This document shows positions 1 through 6,557 of a stretch of 11,068 nt of DNA, one piece after another. Source of the DNA: Planctomycetota bacterium. Lineage in GTDB: Bacteria; Planctomycetota; Phycisphaerae; Sedimentisphaerales; Anaerobacaceae. The position numbers and the translations under genes are program-made. Below the pieces are notes generated by a model, which ran no database searches, had not been told where the DNA came from, and saw only the letters and a list, made by a program, of their open reading frames with translations. The first letter of the stretch is position 1. Every line of letters starts with the position of its first letter. The DNA lies in NCBI GenBank assembly GCA_023135255.1, contig JAGLTN010000121.1, forward strand, positions 1 to 11,068, in the 5' to 3' direction.

Positions 1-434
1 TATCAGCTCTTAAAGCAAAATCTCAAGAAGCGATAGCACAAGAAAAGACCCGTTCATCTGAAAAAGAAAATGATCATATTGCAACTATAAGACAGTTACG
101 TGCTGATGCGGAAGAAAATATCGTTAAGCTTAAAACCGAATCCACAGCAAAAGAGAAGGGCTATGAGAGGCGTATATCTCAGGTTGAGGCACAAGCACAA
201 GCGGCAATAGCACAGGAACAAGCGAAAGCTGACGGAGCTATATCGGCTCTTAAAGCACAAGCTATAAAAAGATCAAGGGCTTACGAAGAGGCGATAGCCA
301 AAGCCTCGGAAACCCTAAAAGCCGAAAGCGAATCCCGACTGCATGCCCAGGCACAGAAAGTTGTTGAAGTTGAAGCTAAGTTAAAAACCAGGGCTGGTGA
401 ATATATATCAGCTCTTAAAGCAAAATCTCAAGAA
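1..434 (+). repeat. Internal repeats in the coiled-coil gene
   Basis: The 29 bases at 1-29 recur without a mismatch at 406-434. A diverged copy begins at 241 (reading ISALKAQA instead of ISALKAKS). Offsets of 240 and 405 bp are multiples of three, so the repeats keep frame. The exact 29-bp identity between the outer copies suggests a fairly recent duplication or gene conversion. Confidence 0.85.
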
Positions 435-779
435 AAATTAAAAACTCAGACTAAAGAGATATCAAAAATCAAGGCAGAATTGGGACTAAAGATGGTGAGA
501 ATGAAGGTAGATGCCAACGATATGATAGCTAAGGAGCAAATTAAAATAAAAGAACTCGAGAAGCAGATAGGCAAACTCAGAGGCAAAAGCAACAGAGGTA
601 TTGCTGCGATTAAATCCGAATCTGACCGGGAGAAATTGGTTAGCAGTAAAATTATAACCACAGCCACATCTAAAACCGAGGAGTCAGCGGCTAAGATCAA
701 AAAGTTTGCAAAAAAGCTTAGCGGCTATACGAAAACTGAAGTCTTAGAAAATTCGTCTATGACTTCCAACAAACCGTAA
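1..779 (+). CDS. Coiled-coil protein, 3' part only
   Basis: The frame is open from the left edge (first whole codon at 3) to TAA at 777-779, about 258 codons, so the start lies outside the window. Nearly every residue suits a long helix: Ala, Glu, Lys, Gln and Ser dominate, there is no Trp or Cys, Pro appears only as the last residue, and no membrane segment is visible. The peptide I-S-A-L-K-A recurs three times, 80 and 55 residues apart, showing growth by internal duplication. It reads as a rod-like coiled coil. The last 23 bp overlap the end of the convergent gene at 757-1293. I cannot assign a function. Its position beside the chaperone/secretin operon makes a structural role in that system possible but unproven. 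Coding is near certain, identity is unknown. Confidence 0.8.
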   Translation, partial: SALKAKSQEAIAQEKTRSSEKENDHIATIRQLRADAEENIVKLKTESTAKEKGYERRISQVEAQAQAAIAQEQAKADGAISALKAQAIKRSRAYEEAIAKASETLKAESESRLHAQAQKVVEVEAKLKTRAGEYISALKAKSQEKLKTQTKEISKIKAELGLKMVRMKVDANDMIAKEQIKIKELEKQIGKLRGKSNRGIAAIKSESDREKLVSSKIITTATSKTEESAAKIKKFAKKLSGYTKTEVLENSSMTSNKP

Positions 780-1293
780 GGGTTTGGGTAGCATTGTACT
801 GACCTGAATTCTCAGGGCGTATTTTTTTTATTGAGGCTCTGACTGACAAAGTAACCTCGACAGCCCCATCGGCAGGAATATGTACTATGTTTGTGCCTTT
901 ATTGAGAAACGTATCAAAGGAACACCATGCGGTTGGTCTGCTGCCCGTCTGCTTTGCTGCGAAACCATCATATTTCAACTTATATCTGGTCAGAAGTGTA
1001 TGTGGACCAAATGACAGTTCCGCAGTATTGCTATTATCTGCCGTGATGGTTACATCGCCATTAGTATAGAGCGTAAGGATAGTTTCACCGATGGCATGTT
1101 TGTTTTTAGCAGTCAGGCTACCAAGATCAATCCCCGGAAAAGATGGTTCCGACCACTCAACAATATTCGCGACAGTGCATGATATTTTACATGCGGCGGC
1201 GTCCGGTGGCGGAATTGCCGAGACCAAACCAGGCATACATAACAAAAGATATGCTACCAGCAATACTATTGACAATCTGCCGCTTTTCATCAT
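757..1293 (-). CDS. Exported beta-rich protein, putative fibre subunit (paralogue 1)
   Basis: This 178-residue protein begins with a clear signal peptide: Lys/Arg near the start, a hydrophobic run at 8-24, and probable cleavage after VSA at 24-26. The rest alternates hydrophobic and polar residues as in a beta sandwich. It shares blocks with the proteins at 1580-2179 and 5220-5726: IVEW...FPGIDL (44-57), a strand reading LTLYTNGD (73-80), LLTRYKLKYD (100-109), GAVEVTLSVRAS (143-154) and the terminal YNATQTLTVCW (166-176). Cysteines at 35, 39, 124 and 175 could form disulfides. It is transcribed away from the secretin operon. The general plan resembles DUF4402 or spore-coat-U pilin-like domains, but I cannot confirm membership. 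Its mature form is roughly charge-balanced, unlike its two acidic relatives. No good Shine-Dalgarno precedes the ATG. Confidence 0.82.
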   Translation of the reverse strand: MMKSGRLSIVLLVAYLLLCMPGLVSAIPPPDAAACKISCTVANIVEWSEPSFPGIDLGSLTAKNKHAIGETILTLYTNGDVTITADNSNTAELSFGPHTLLTRYKLKYDGFAAKQTGSRPTAWCSFDTFLNKGTNIVHIPADGAVEVTLSVRASIKKIRPENSGQYNATQTLTVCWKS

Positions 1294-1299
1294 GCTGCC

Positions 1300-1329
1300 A
1301 TTGTATCATAATCAAGGTAGTAAAGTCAA
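1300..1329 (-). promoter_or_regulatory. Sigma70-type promoter of the minus-strand subunit gene
   Basis: On the minus strand a -35 box TTGACT (1324-1329) is followed after 18 bp by a -10 box TACAAT (1300-1305); each matches consensus at 5 of 6 positions. Transcription would begin at about 1293, which is the ATG itself, so the message could be leaderless. That agrees with the absence of a ribosome binding site before the ATG. Confidence 0.5.
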
Positions 1330-1465
1330 GAACAGTTAACAACCAGAGGTTAAAACCTGTAGAATCACGAAGGAATATTAAAAACATAATAGGACTTAGA
1401 AAATTACAACGTCCCATAAATATAGCCCAATATAGCCATCTCAGGTATATGGTTTTAAAAAAAAA

Positions 1466-1541
1466 GTGCTCGTAAAGCAAACATGTGATAAAGCCGACAT
1501 CGCGACTGGAGCTAAGAAACCGTGGTACGGGAACTACCGTG
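1466..1541 (+). promoter_or_regulatory. Possible structured leader RNA of the secretin operon
   Basis: The 286-bp divergent gap 1294-1579 holds no gene. Its operon-proximal third looks structured: GCAAAC at 1477-1482, a short stem ATGT/ACAT (1483-1486 with 1497-1500), GGAGCTAAG at 1508-1516, and a 7-bp hairpin (1521-1527 with 1535-1541, two G-U pairs, 7-nt loop). The order of elements loosely recalls the c-di-GMP-I (GEMM) riboswitch, but the conserved ACGCAAAG core is absent, so I do not call it one. No convincing promoter was found for the rightward operon. Confidence 0.25.
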
Positions 1542-1579
1542 CTGTAAAAATAGTACTAAATTAAGAAACGGATTCAATT

Positions 1580-2179
1580 ATGAATAGTTTAACTAAATTA
1601 CTACTGTTAAGTGCAATTTGCATTGCAGTAATTACTTTTACTGTAGAATTAGCATTGGCTGCAGATCCAGGAGCTAAAGAGGCCACATGTGCTATAACTG
1701 TAACTGTTGACACAATTATCGAGTGGGACGGAGATTTTCCCGCTATCGACCTTGATTCGCAGGAATCTACACTTGATTCACAGGGCGATAGTCCTGAGGG
1801 CACCTCGACGTTTACGTTGTGGACAAACTGTAATCTAACTCTGAGTTCCGACCAGACAGCTCTATCTCAGCTTTATCATAGCAGAGATGGTGGAGCTAAT
1901 GAAGATACGCTTGTAACAAAGTATAAGATATCAACTGATGAAGCCGGAGTTACCGCTACAGGTGCCACTGCTGCAGCTGTAACTGCCAGTAGTTCGGATA
2001 CCTATACAGTTCATAGTAGTTTTCTGTCCACGGCATTAGCTATAACTCATTTCAATACCGATGGTGCTGTAGAGATTACACTGGAAGTCGAAGCAACCAA
2101 CGATTCTGACAATGTCGCCGACTCTGGTGCTTATGAAGCCACACAAACAATTACCACAGCCTGGGTGAGTGACAATTAA
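1580..2179 (+). CDS. Exported acidic beta-rich protein, putative major subunit (paralogue 2)
   Basis: This 199-residue protein has a signal peptide (hydrophobic 6-27, likely cleavage after LALA at 25-28). The mature part is strongly acidic: by my count about 28 Asp/Glu against 4 Lys/Arg. It is rich in Thr, Ser and Ala, as extracellular beta proteins often are. Blocks shared with the other two family members are IIEWDGDFPAIDLDS (46-60), STFTLWTNC (76-84), DTLVTKYKIS (109-118), GAVEITLEVEA (162-172) and YEATQTITTAW (185-195). Cys37 and Cys84 could form one disulfide. ACGGA at 1568-1572 is a weak ribosome binding site 7 nt before the ATG. It is the first gene of the operon and is followed by an 81-nt gap, the only sizeable one in the operon. 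A pilin- or fimbrillin-like structural role is inferred from export, fold pattern and the neighbouring chaperone and secretin. Confidence 0.85.
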   Translation: MNSLTKLLLLSAICIAVITFTVELALAADPGAKEATCAITVTVDTIIEWDGDFPAIDLDSQESTLDSQGDSPEGTSTFTLWTNCNLTLSSDQTALSQLYHSRDGGANEDTLVTKYKISTDEAGVTATGATAAAVTASSSDTYTVHSSFLSTALAITHFNTDGAVEITLEVEATNDSDNVADSGAYEATQTITTAWVSDN

Positions 2180-2260
2180 CCAAGCTAATATTTAATCTGA
2201 TCAGGAGCTTAAAATTAATTAAGTGATATCAAAAAATCCACTTAGATAAAGGAAAAGATT

Positions 2261-3577
2261 ATGAAAAGGAATTTAACTATATCTAACCGAATTGGAGCAG
2301 GGTTAATAGCCTTGTTCTTTTTTATTTTACAGAATGTCACTTTTGCCGGGTTAGCGGTCAGCCCACTGCAACAGTGGGTCGAGGTCAAACCCGGCAGAAA
2401 AGCTACATTTTTTATTACGCTAACCAACAACAAGCGAAGTGAACAGACTCAACCCTGTCCAATCAGAGTGGACGTACTGGATTTCACAGTTTCTGATGAT
2501 GGACAGCTTTCCTTTGGGCCGGAACATAAACACTCTCGATCCGCTGTTGATTGGATTAGCTTTGAAGAGAATGAATTTGTTCTTGAGCCGGGCGAATCCA
2601 GGAAACTGAAAGCAACGGTAGTAGCCCCCCCAAATGCCGATGGTGATTACTGGGCGGCAGCCATGATAGAATTGGGTAAACACAAAGACAGCGAAAAAGG
2701 AGTACAGGTTAAGTTTAGAACAGCCTCCGGTATATTCATACACGTGGCCCGAAGAAACTATATCGAACGTGGAAGCGTTATCGAGGCAAATGTAAACGTA
2801 CCCGAGTTTGATACGACCGATAATCTTACTGAAAAAAACGCGTCAGAGACGGCTTCTGAGGAAATCAAGAAAAATCAGGTATTGGAAGTTAACGCGGAAT
2901 TGAAAAATGATGGATTGGTATCATTTCTGGCAAGAGGAAAAGCTTATCTTTATTCTGATGGCTGGCGTAGAGTAGCTACTATTCCATTGCATGCAGGCCG
3001 AAGACGGGTGTTACCAGGCGACAGTCGCTGGTTTACGGGCGTAATAGCACAGCCATTACCGGCTGGACAATATAAGCTCCGAACATTTTTTGCTTCTGAC
3101 TCGAAGTACAGGCGTAAGATGACCAGAGATATTGAGCTTTCGATAAATGAGAACCTGGCGGGTGTATGGGCGGAGAACTTTGTAAACGACGACAAGCAGA
3201 CACTTGAGATTAAACCCCAGCAGATCGAATTAAAATTAAATCCCGGGCGTTTGACCGCCATGAGATTTCAGGTTGCTAATCAGAGTCTAAGCACCGTCGT
3301 TACTAATTGCAGGGTTCAAGGCAAAGAATCACAGAACGATTGGCTTGAACTGAAGACACCTGATTTTACGCTTGCTCCAAATAGTCAGCGTTGCACAACC
3401 TGCCTGGTCAGGATACCTTCAGGAGTTCTACCCGGAAAATACAACTGGACCATTCATGTTGAAACGGAGCGGTCGGGTTTAACTACTCAAAAGCAAAACA
3501 ATGTTGAACAGCACAAAATTTCTGTTTGTGTTGTGATAGATGAGAATGTACCCGTTTTTGCAAGCAGGCAGGAATAA
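2261..3577 (+). CDS. Periplasmic Ig-like protein, putative subunit chaperone
   Basis: This 438-residue protein has a signal peptide (hydrophobic 11-29, cleavage near FAG at 28-30) and no other membrane segment. Residues 31-165 form an Ig-like unit: a VSP start, WVEVKPGRKATFFITLTNN (39-57), then WISFEENEFVLEPGESRKL (98-116) and VVAPPNADGDYWAAAMIEL (120-138). This pattern of strand, N-N turn, 'LEPGES' and 'PP...Y' is shared by PapD-like chaperones, DUF916-type proteins and other Ig-like periplasmic proteins. A middle region (about 205-295) and a third unit (about 315-425, LKLNPGR... and LAPNSQRC...) look like further beta sandwiches, so it is about twice the length of a classical PapD chaperone. 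It has an AAAGGA ribosome binding site and ends 2 nt before the secretin start. The chaperone role is inferred from fold and context; a structural or anchoring role is the main alternative. Confidence 0.72.
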   Translation: MKRNLTISNRIGAGLIALFFFILQNVTFAGLAVSPLQQWVEVKPGRKATFFITLTNNKRSEQTQPCPIRVDVLDFTVSDDGQLSFGPEHKHSRSAVDWISFEENEFVLEPGESRKLKATVVAPPNADGDYWAAAMIELGKHKDSEKGVQVKFRTASGIFIHVARRNYIERGSVIEANVNVPEFDTTDNLTEKNASETASEEIKKNQVLEVNAELKNDGLVSFLARGKAYLYSDGWRRVATIPLHAGRRRVLPGDSRWFTGVIAQPLPAGQYKLRTFFASDSKYRRKMTRDIELSINENLAGVWAENFVNDDKQTLEIKPQQIELKLNPGRLTAMRFQVANQSLSTVVTNCRVQGKESQNDWLELKTPDFTLAPNSQRCTTCLVRIPSGVLPGKYNWTIHVETERSGLTTQKQNNVEQHKISVCVVIDENVPVFASRQE

Positions 3578-3579
3578 CT

Positions 3580-5223
3580 ATGATATTTTTAATCAAAAAA
3601 AAGCAGCGTAAAACCACAGTGGTGATATTATTGGCACTGTTGAGCGGAATATTTGTCCATATTGCCGCCGCCGGTGAATTTGACGTCAGCGATTCTGATA
3701 TTAACGAAATTGTAATGGTCAATAACGTGTGGGTCGATGTACCACTTGGTCAGATTCTTCGCGATATATCGATTGAGACCGGCGTCATCATAGCTACGTG
3801 TCCCCATATGCCCGACCCTCTCATTTCTCTCGACGCAGGTATCGGCAAACCGTTAAAAGAGTGTATTAGTGAACTTGTTGCCGGACAGGGACTGTTCATT
3901 TATCAAAGAAGTAAAAAATTCTATCTTATCAGTTGTGGCGATCCAACATGCCCCAGTGCCTTGGAGACAACAACCTCTAAACGGCTTTACCTGAAATACA
4001 TAACAGCAAAGCATCTTAAGGGCTCTCTGCCAAAATTTTCTCAGAAGTATGTAACCAGCGGAGAAAGAGATAACGAAATTTTAATCTACGCACTGCCGGA
4101 TATTACAAAACATATTATGGACATTATTCACAAGTTGGATGTTCCAAGAGAGCAGGTGATGCTGGAGGTGCTTGTTGTAGACCTCTGGGAGGACACCAGT
4201 GACGAATTAGGATTGGACTGGTCGTATTCAGGCCCGCATACCTCATTCAGCATGGCAGGCGGCACCGCAGGATTTACAGGTTTAGCGAGTTACGCAAGCG
4301 TGGCAGCGAGCAATTTAACCGGATTGAGTTTGACTCTTCGCGCATTGGTTGCTGAGAAGCGAGCCAGTATAAGGTCCCGACCAAGAGTAGCTACCCTTAA
4401 CGGTGAAAAAGCTACGATAGATATATCATTGGAGGAGTATTTCACGATAGCTACGGACATTTACGGTTCTTCTTTGCGTACTGAGCTTGAGGTAATTAAA
4501 TCCGGTGTGCTGCTGGAAATGACACCACATATTGGCGATGATGGTTATATTACTGTTGATGTTCTTACCGAAGTGAGCGATGTGGCATCAAGGCGGAATT
4601 CGTCGGGTAACAACAGCATTTCCGGTGCTGATCTTCCTGTAATCCGTCGTCGTAAAGCTGACACTCGTGTCAGGGTAAAGGAAGGTGACGCAATTGTCAT
4701 AGGAGGGCTTATCGAATCTCAGGAAACCACCAATCACAAAAGGGTTCCTCTACTTAGCTCAATTCCTCTTATGGGTGGTCTTTTCAAAAGTAAAGAAGAT
4801 GCTACGGTGAAAAAGGAAGTAGTGATTTTTATTATCCCAAGACTGATGAATGAAGGAGAAATCGCCCTTTCCGACCGCCATGAGATGATAGATGAAGTAG
4901 AGGAAGTGGAAAAGCTGCGTGATGTAGCTACCCTGTTCGATGTGCGACACAAATATGATCAAAAAACAGATAGCAATGACCAGGAGATTCAGTATCTAAA
5001 GGAAGCGAAAAATTTGCTTGGAGCACAGGATCAGTCACATACCACTTCGCACAAAACTGATAGCGCAGCTGTGACTTATCCTGACAATATAGCTCAGGAA
5101 CGCAAGGCACTACAAGAGGTGATCGCCCTGCTCGATATTAAAAACGAACAGATGCGTCCCGTGATTGCCGAACGAAAGAAAAACAAAAAGTATGAAGCTT
5201 CATACGGAGTTATTAGTAAATGA
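3580..5223 (+). CDS. Outer-membrane secretin (GspD/PilQ superfamily)
   Basis: This is a 547-residue protein. A signal peptide (1-31, hydrophobic 12-30) precedes an N0/STN-like domain (about 44-120, VDVPLGQILRDIS at 52-64). An N1-like KH domain follows (about 135-190, LKYITAKHLKGSLP, then IIHKLDVPREQV at 182-193). The secretin core spans about 194-425, with SRPRVATLNGEKATIDIS (266-283) and the family signature VPLLSSIPLMGGLF (389-402) ending in VVIFIIPRLM. Such proteins form multimeric gated channels in the outer membrane for type II/III secretion, type IV pili or filamentous phage. With only one N1-type module it is shorter than GspD. A hydrophilic tail (430-547) carries three similar helical segments. 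Cysteines 74, 95, 119 and 124 lie in the N0 region. AGGA at 3570-3573 serves as ribosome binding site, and the stop overlaps the next ATG by 4 bp. No secretion ATPase accompanies it here. Confidence 0.95.
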   Translation: MIFLIKKKQRKTTVVILLALLSGIFVHIAAAGEFDVSDSDINEIVMVNNVWVDVPLGQILRDISIETGVIIATCPHMPDPLISLDAGIGKPLKECISELVAGQGLFIYQRSKKFYLISCGDPTCPSALETTTSKRLYLKYITAKHLKGSLPKFSQKYVTSGERDNEILIYALPDITKHIMDIIHKLDVPREQVMLEVLVVDLWEDTSDELGLDWSYSGPHTSFSMAGGTAGFTGLASYASVAASNLTGLSLTLRALVAEKRASIRSRPRVATLNGEKATIDISLEEYFTIATDIYGSSLRTELEVIKSGVLLEMTPHIGDDGYITVDVLTEVSDVASRRNSSGNNSISGADLPVIRRRKADTRVRVKEGDAIVIGGLIESQETTNHKRVPLLSSIPLMGGLFKSKEDATVKKEVVIFIIPRLMNEGEIALSDRHEMIDEVEEVEKLRDVATLFDVRHKYDQKTDSNDQEIQYLKEAKNLLGAQDQSHTTSHKTDSAAVTYPDNIAQERKALQEVIALLDIKNEQMRPVIAERKKNKKYEASYGVISK

Positions 5224-5726
5224 GATGCATCATAAACTATATTGTAATTGTGACATTGGCTCTGATTTTTCTGCCAGTCCTTATGGGTGCAGAGATGTAT
5301 TGGGTTTCCGAAGATTTTGATTCGATTTCACTGCCGAATATCACCAGCCAGACTCAACCATGTGAAGACAGTGCTACTATCACTTTGTATACAAGTGGAG
5401 ATGCACAAATATCCGCTGAGAATACCCCAAGTGGGCAAGCAGAGTTATCTTGTGTAACTGATACACTTGTTACAGAGTACAAGCTGACATTCGACAGCGT
5501 GGGCGGCACAACCGGCGTTGGCACAGGTGAGGGTGGGGGCAGTGAGTGGCAGTTATACGATGTCTTCCTGACAACGGGTACCGAAGGAGATGTGACACAC
5601 ATACCTGATGACAATGATGTGGATGTAACGCTTTGGGTCAGAGCAAGCAATCGCAACGATGAGGTAGCTGATGCGGACGACTATATCGCAACACAAACTC
5701 TTACAGTTTCCTGGGTTGGGCCATGA
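5220..5726 (+). CDS. Exported acidic beta-rich protein, putative minor subunit (paralogue 3)
   Basis: This 168-residue protein overlaps the secretin gene (ATGA at 5220) and the following gene (ATGA at 5723). Its signal peptide is hydrophobic from 5 to 22, with cleavage probably after MGA at 22-24. The mature part is very acidic (about 26 Asp/Glu to 3 Lys/Arg by my count). It lacks the first strand block of its relatives, starting instead near YWVSEDFDSISLP. It keeps ATITLYTSGDA (52-62), DTLVTEYKLTFD (81-92), a Gly-rich loop (95-107), VDVTLWVRAS (134-143) and the C-terminal YIATQTLTVSW (155-165). Cys48 and Cys78 could pair. The shorter N-terminus and a place between the secretin and the membrane protein suit a tip, base or adaptor subunit more than the bulk subunit; this is inference. 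Confidence 0.82.
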   Translation: MRCIINYIVIVTLALIFLPVLMGAEMYWVSEDFDSISLPNITSQTQPCEDSATITLYTSGDAQISAENTPSGQAELSCVTDTLVTEYKLTFDSVGGTTGVGTGEGGGSEWQLYDVFLTTGTEGDVTHIPDDNDVDVTLWVRASNRNDEVADADDYIATQTLTVSWVGP

Positions 5727-6283
5727 TAAAAACAGATACTGACAAAATGGTTTTGGAAGAAGAACAACAGATTTTATCTGTTGAAGAATCGGCTTTCGAC
5801 TTGCTGATGTCTGAAATTACCGCCGAAAAAGATGAAGAACAGGATTTGGATCTGGGGCAAATTGTTCACAATAGCGATATCCTTTTGGGAATTATAACTG
5901 AACAGGTCAGATCGAAACGCATTTGGCAAATTGCAGTTGCATGTTTAATGATATTTGTTGTTATAATTTCTTTTATTTGCCTCGGCCTGTATATGGAGCG
6001 TAAAAATCATATCGAAAGATTTAGCCAGGCACAAGCAAACGTCCAGAAAGCAAGTAATGATTTTTCGCAAATCAGCCAAAAAGCAAAAACTCTTGAAAAG
6101 CAGTTGGCCAATTCTGATAAAGAACTTGAGCATGCTCAGAGCCAGCTTAGTAACTCAAACTCACAAGTAGAAAAGCTGCAAAACCAACTGGCTGATACCA
6201 GCCAACGCCTTAAAGCATTGCAAAACCGTAATGTCGAGGCAGTAAAGCGACTTAATGAACGACTCCAAAAACTCTCTGATTGA
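5723..6283 (+). CDS. Single-pass membrane protein with long coiled coil
   Basis: This 186-residue protein has no signal peptide. An acidic N-terminal part (1-62, rich in Glu and Asp) leads to Arg-Ser-Lys-Arg at 63-66 and one membrane segment at about 68-90. A heptad-like helix rich in Gln, Ser, Lys and Leu follows from about 95 to 183 (LEKQLANSDKELEHAQSQL and similar). Positive charges before the segment favour a cytoplasmic N-terminus and a periplasmic coiled coil. It overlaps the preceding gene by ATGA and is the last gene of the operon. The layout (short cytoplasmic part, one membrane span, periplasmic coiled coil) would suit an inner-membrane partner reaching toward the secretin, as GspC-type or TolA-like proteins do. 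There is no sequence evidence of homology to either. Confidence 0.8.
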   Translation: MIKTDTDKMVLEEEQQILSVEESAFDLLMSEITAEKDEEQDLDLGQIVHNSDILLGIITEQVRSKRIWQIAVACLMIFVVIISFICLGLYMERKNHIERFSQAQANVQKASNDFSQISQKAKTLEKQLANSDKELEHAQSQLSNSNSQVEKLQNQLADTSQRLKALQNRNVEAVKRLNERLQKLSD

Positions 6284-6416
6284 CCCATCGAAACGATTAA
6301 AAACCACCAAACACCATCTGCGCCTGGTATTTCAAGCAGATAAAAGAGTACCAGCAATCTTCATTTGTAGCAGCCACTACTTAATCTGACAGGTACACTT
6401 CTTGCTGTCTGTGAAA

Positions 6417-6495
6417 ATTGCAATCACTCGTCAAAAAGAAACTGCATTATTTAATAAGTTATAAACAATTTAGTATGGATTTAACGTATTGCAAT
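6417..6495. repeat. Two copies of the palindrome ATTGCAAT upstream of ccmE
   Basis: The perfect 8-bp palindrome ATTGCAAT occurs at 6417-6424 and 6488-6495. The core TTGCAA appears again at 6526-6531. The second copy overlaps the -35 box of the predicted ccm promoter and the third lies next to the predicted transcript start, which is where an operator would sit. The binding protein is unknown, and chance in AT-rich DNA cannot be excluded. Confidence 0.35.
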
Positions 6496-6517
6496 CCGGA
6501 CGCGTTTCGCATATAAA
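6489..6517 (+). promoter_or_regulatory. Sigma70-type promoter of the ccm operon
   Basis: TTGCAA (6489-6494) and TATAAA (6512-6517) are separated by 17 bp. The predicted start is near 6524, giving a leader of about 34 nt before the ATG of ccmE. Confidence 0.5.
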
Positions 6518-6557
6518 ATGTAAGGTTGCAAAAGTATTATGGATTTGGTTGGTTAAT

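Larger units (their letters stand above)
6284..6557. other. Intergenic region between the secretin operon and the ccm operon
   Basis: This 274-bp stretch holds no gene. I found no convincing terminator for the upstream operon; a 5-bp stem (GACAG/CTGTC, 6388-6392 with 6404-6408) lacks a T-tract. The right part holds the ccm promoter and palindromes listed separately. Confidence 0.6.

Noticed and set aside
1347..1358. Inverted repeat AGGT-TAAA-ACCT in the divergent gap
   Set aside because: Four-base arms are expected by chance in a gap of this length.
1187..1480. Minus-strand open frame of 97 codons overlapping the start of the subunit gene
   Set aside because: It overlaps the signal-peptide region of the clear gene at 757-1293 in another frame and shows no family features.
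2182..2244. Weak hairpins between the first subunit gene and the chaperone-like gene
   Set aside because: Stems of 5-6 bp with long AT-rich loops and no T-tract; not enough to call an attenuator, though a partial stop there would favour the first subunit.
6388..6408. GACAG/CTGTC hairpin as terminator of the secretin operon
   Set aside because: Only 5 bp, an 11-nt loop and no T-run.
6489..6557. Earlier TTG start for ccmE
   Set aside because: It lies in the predicted -35 box and would put an unrelated stretch before the membrane anchor.
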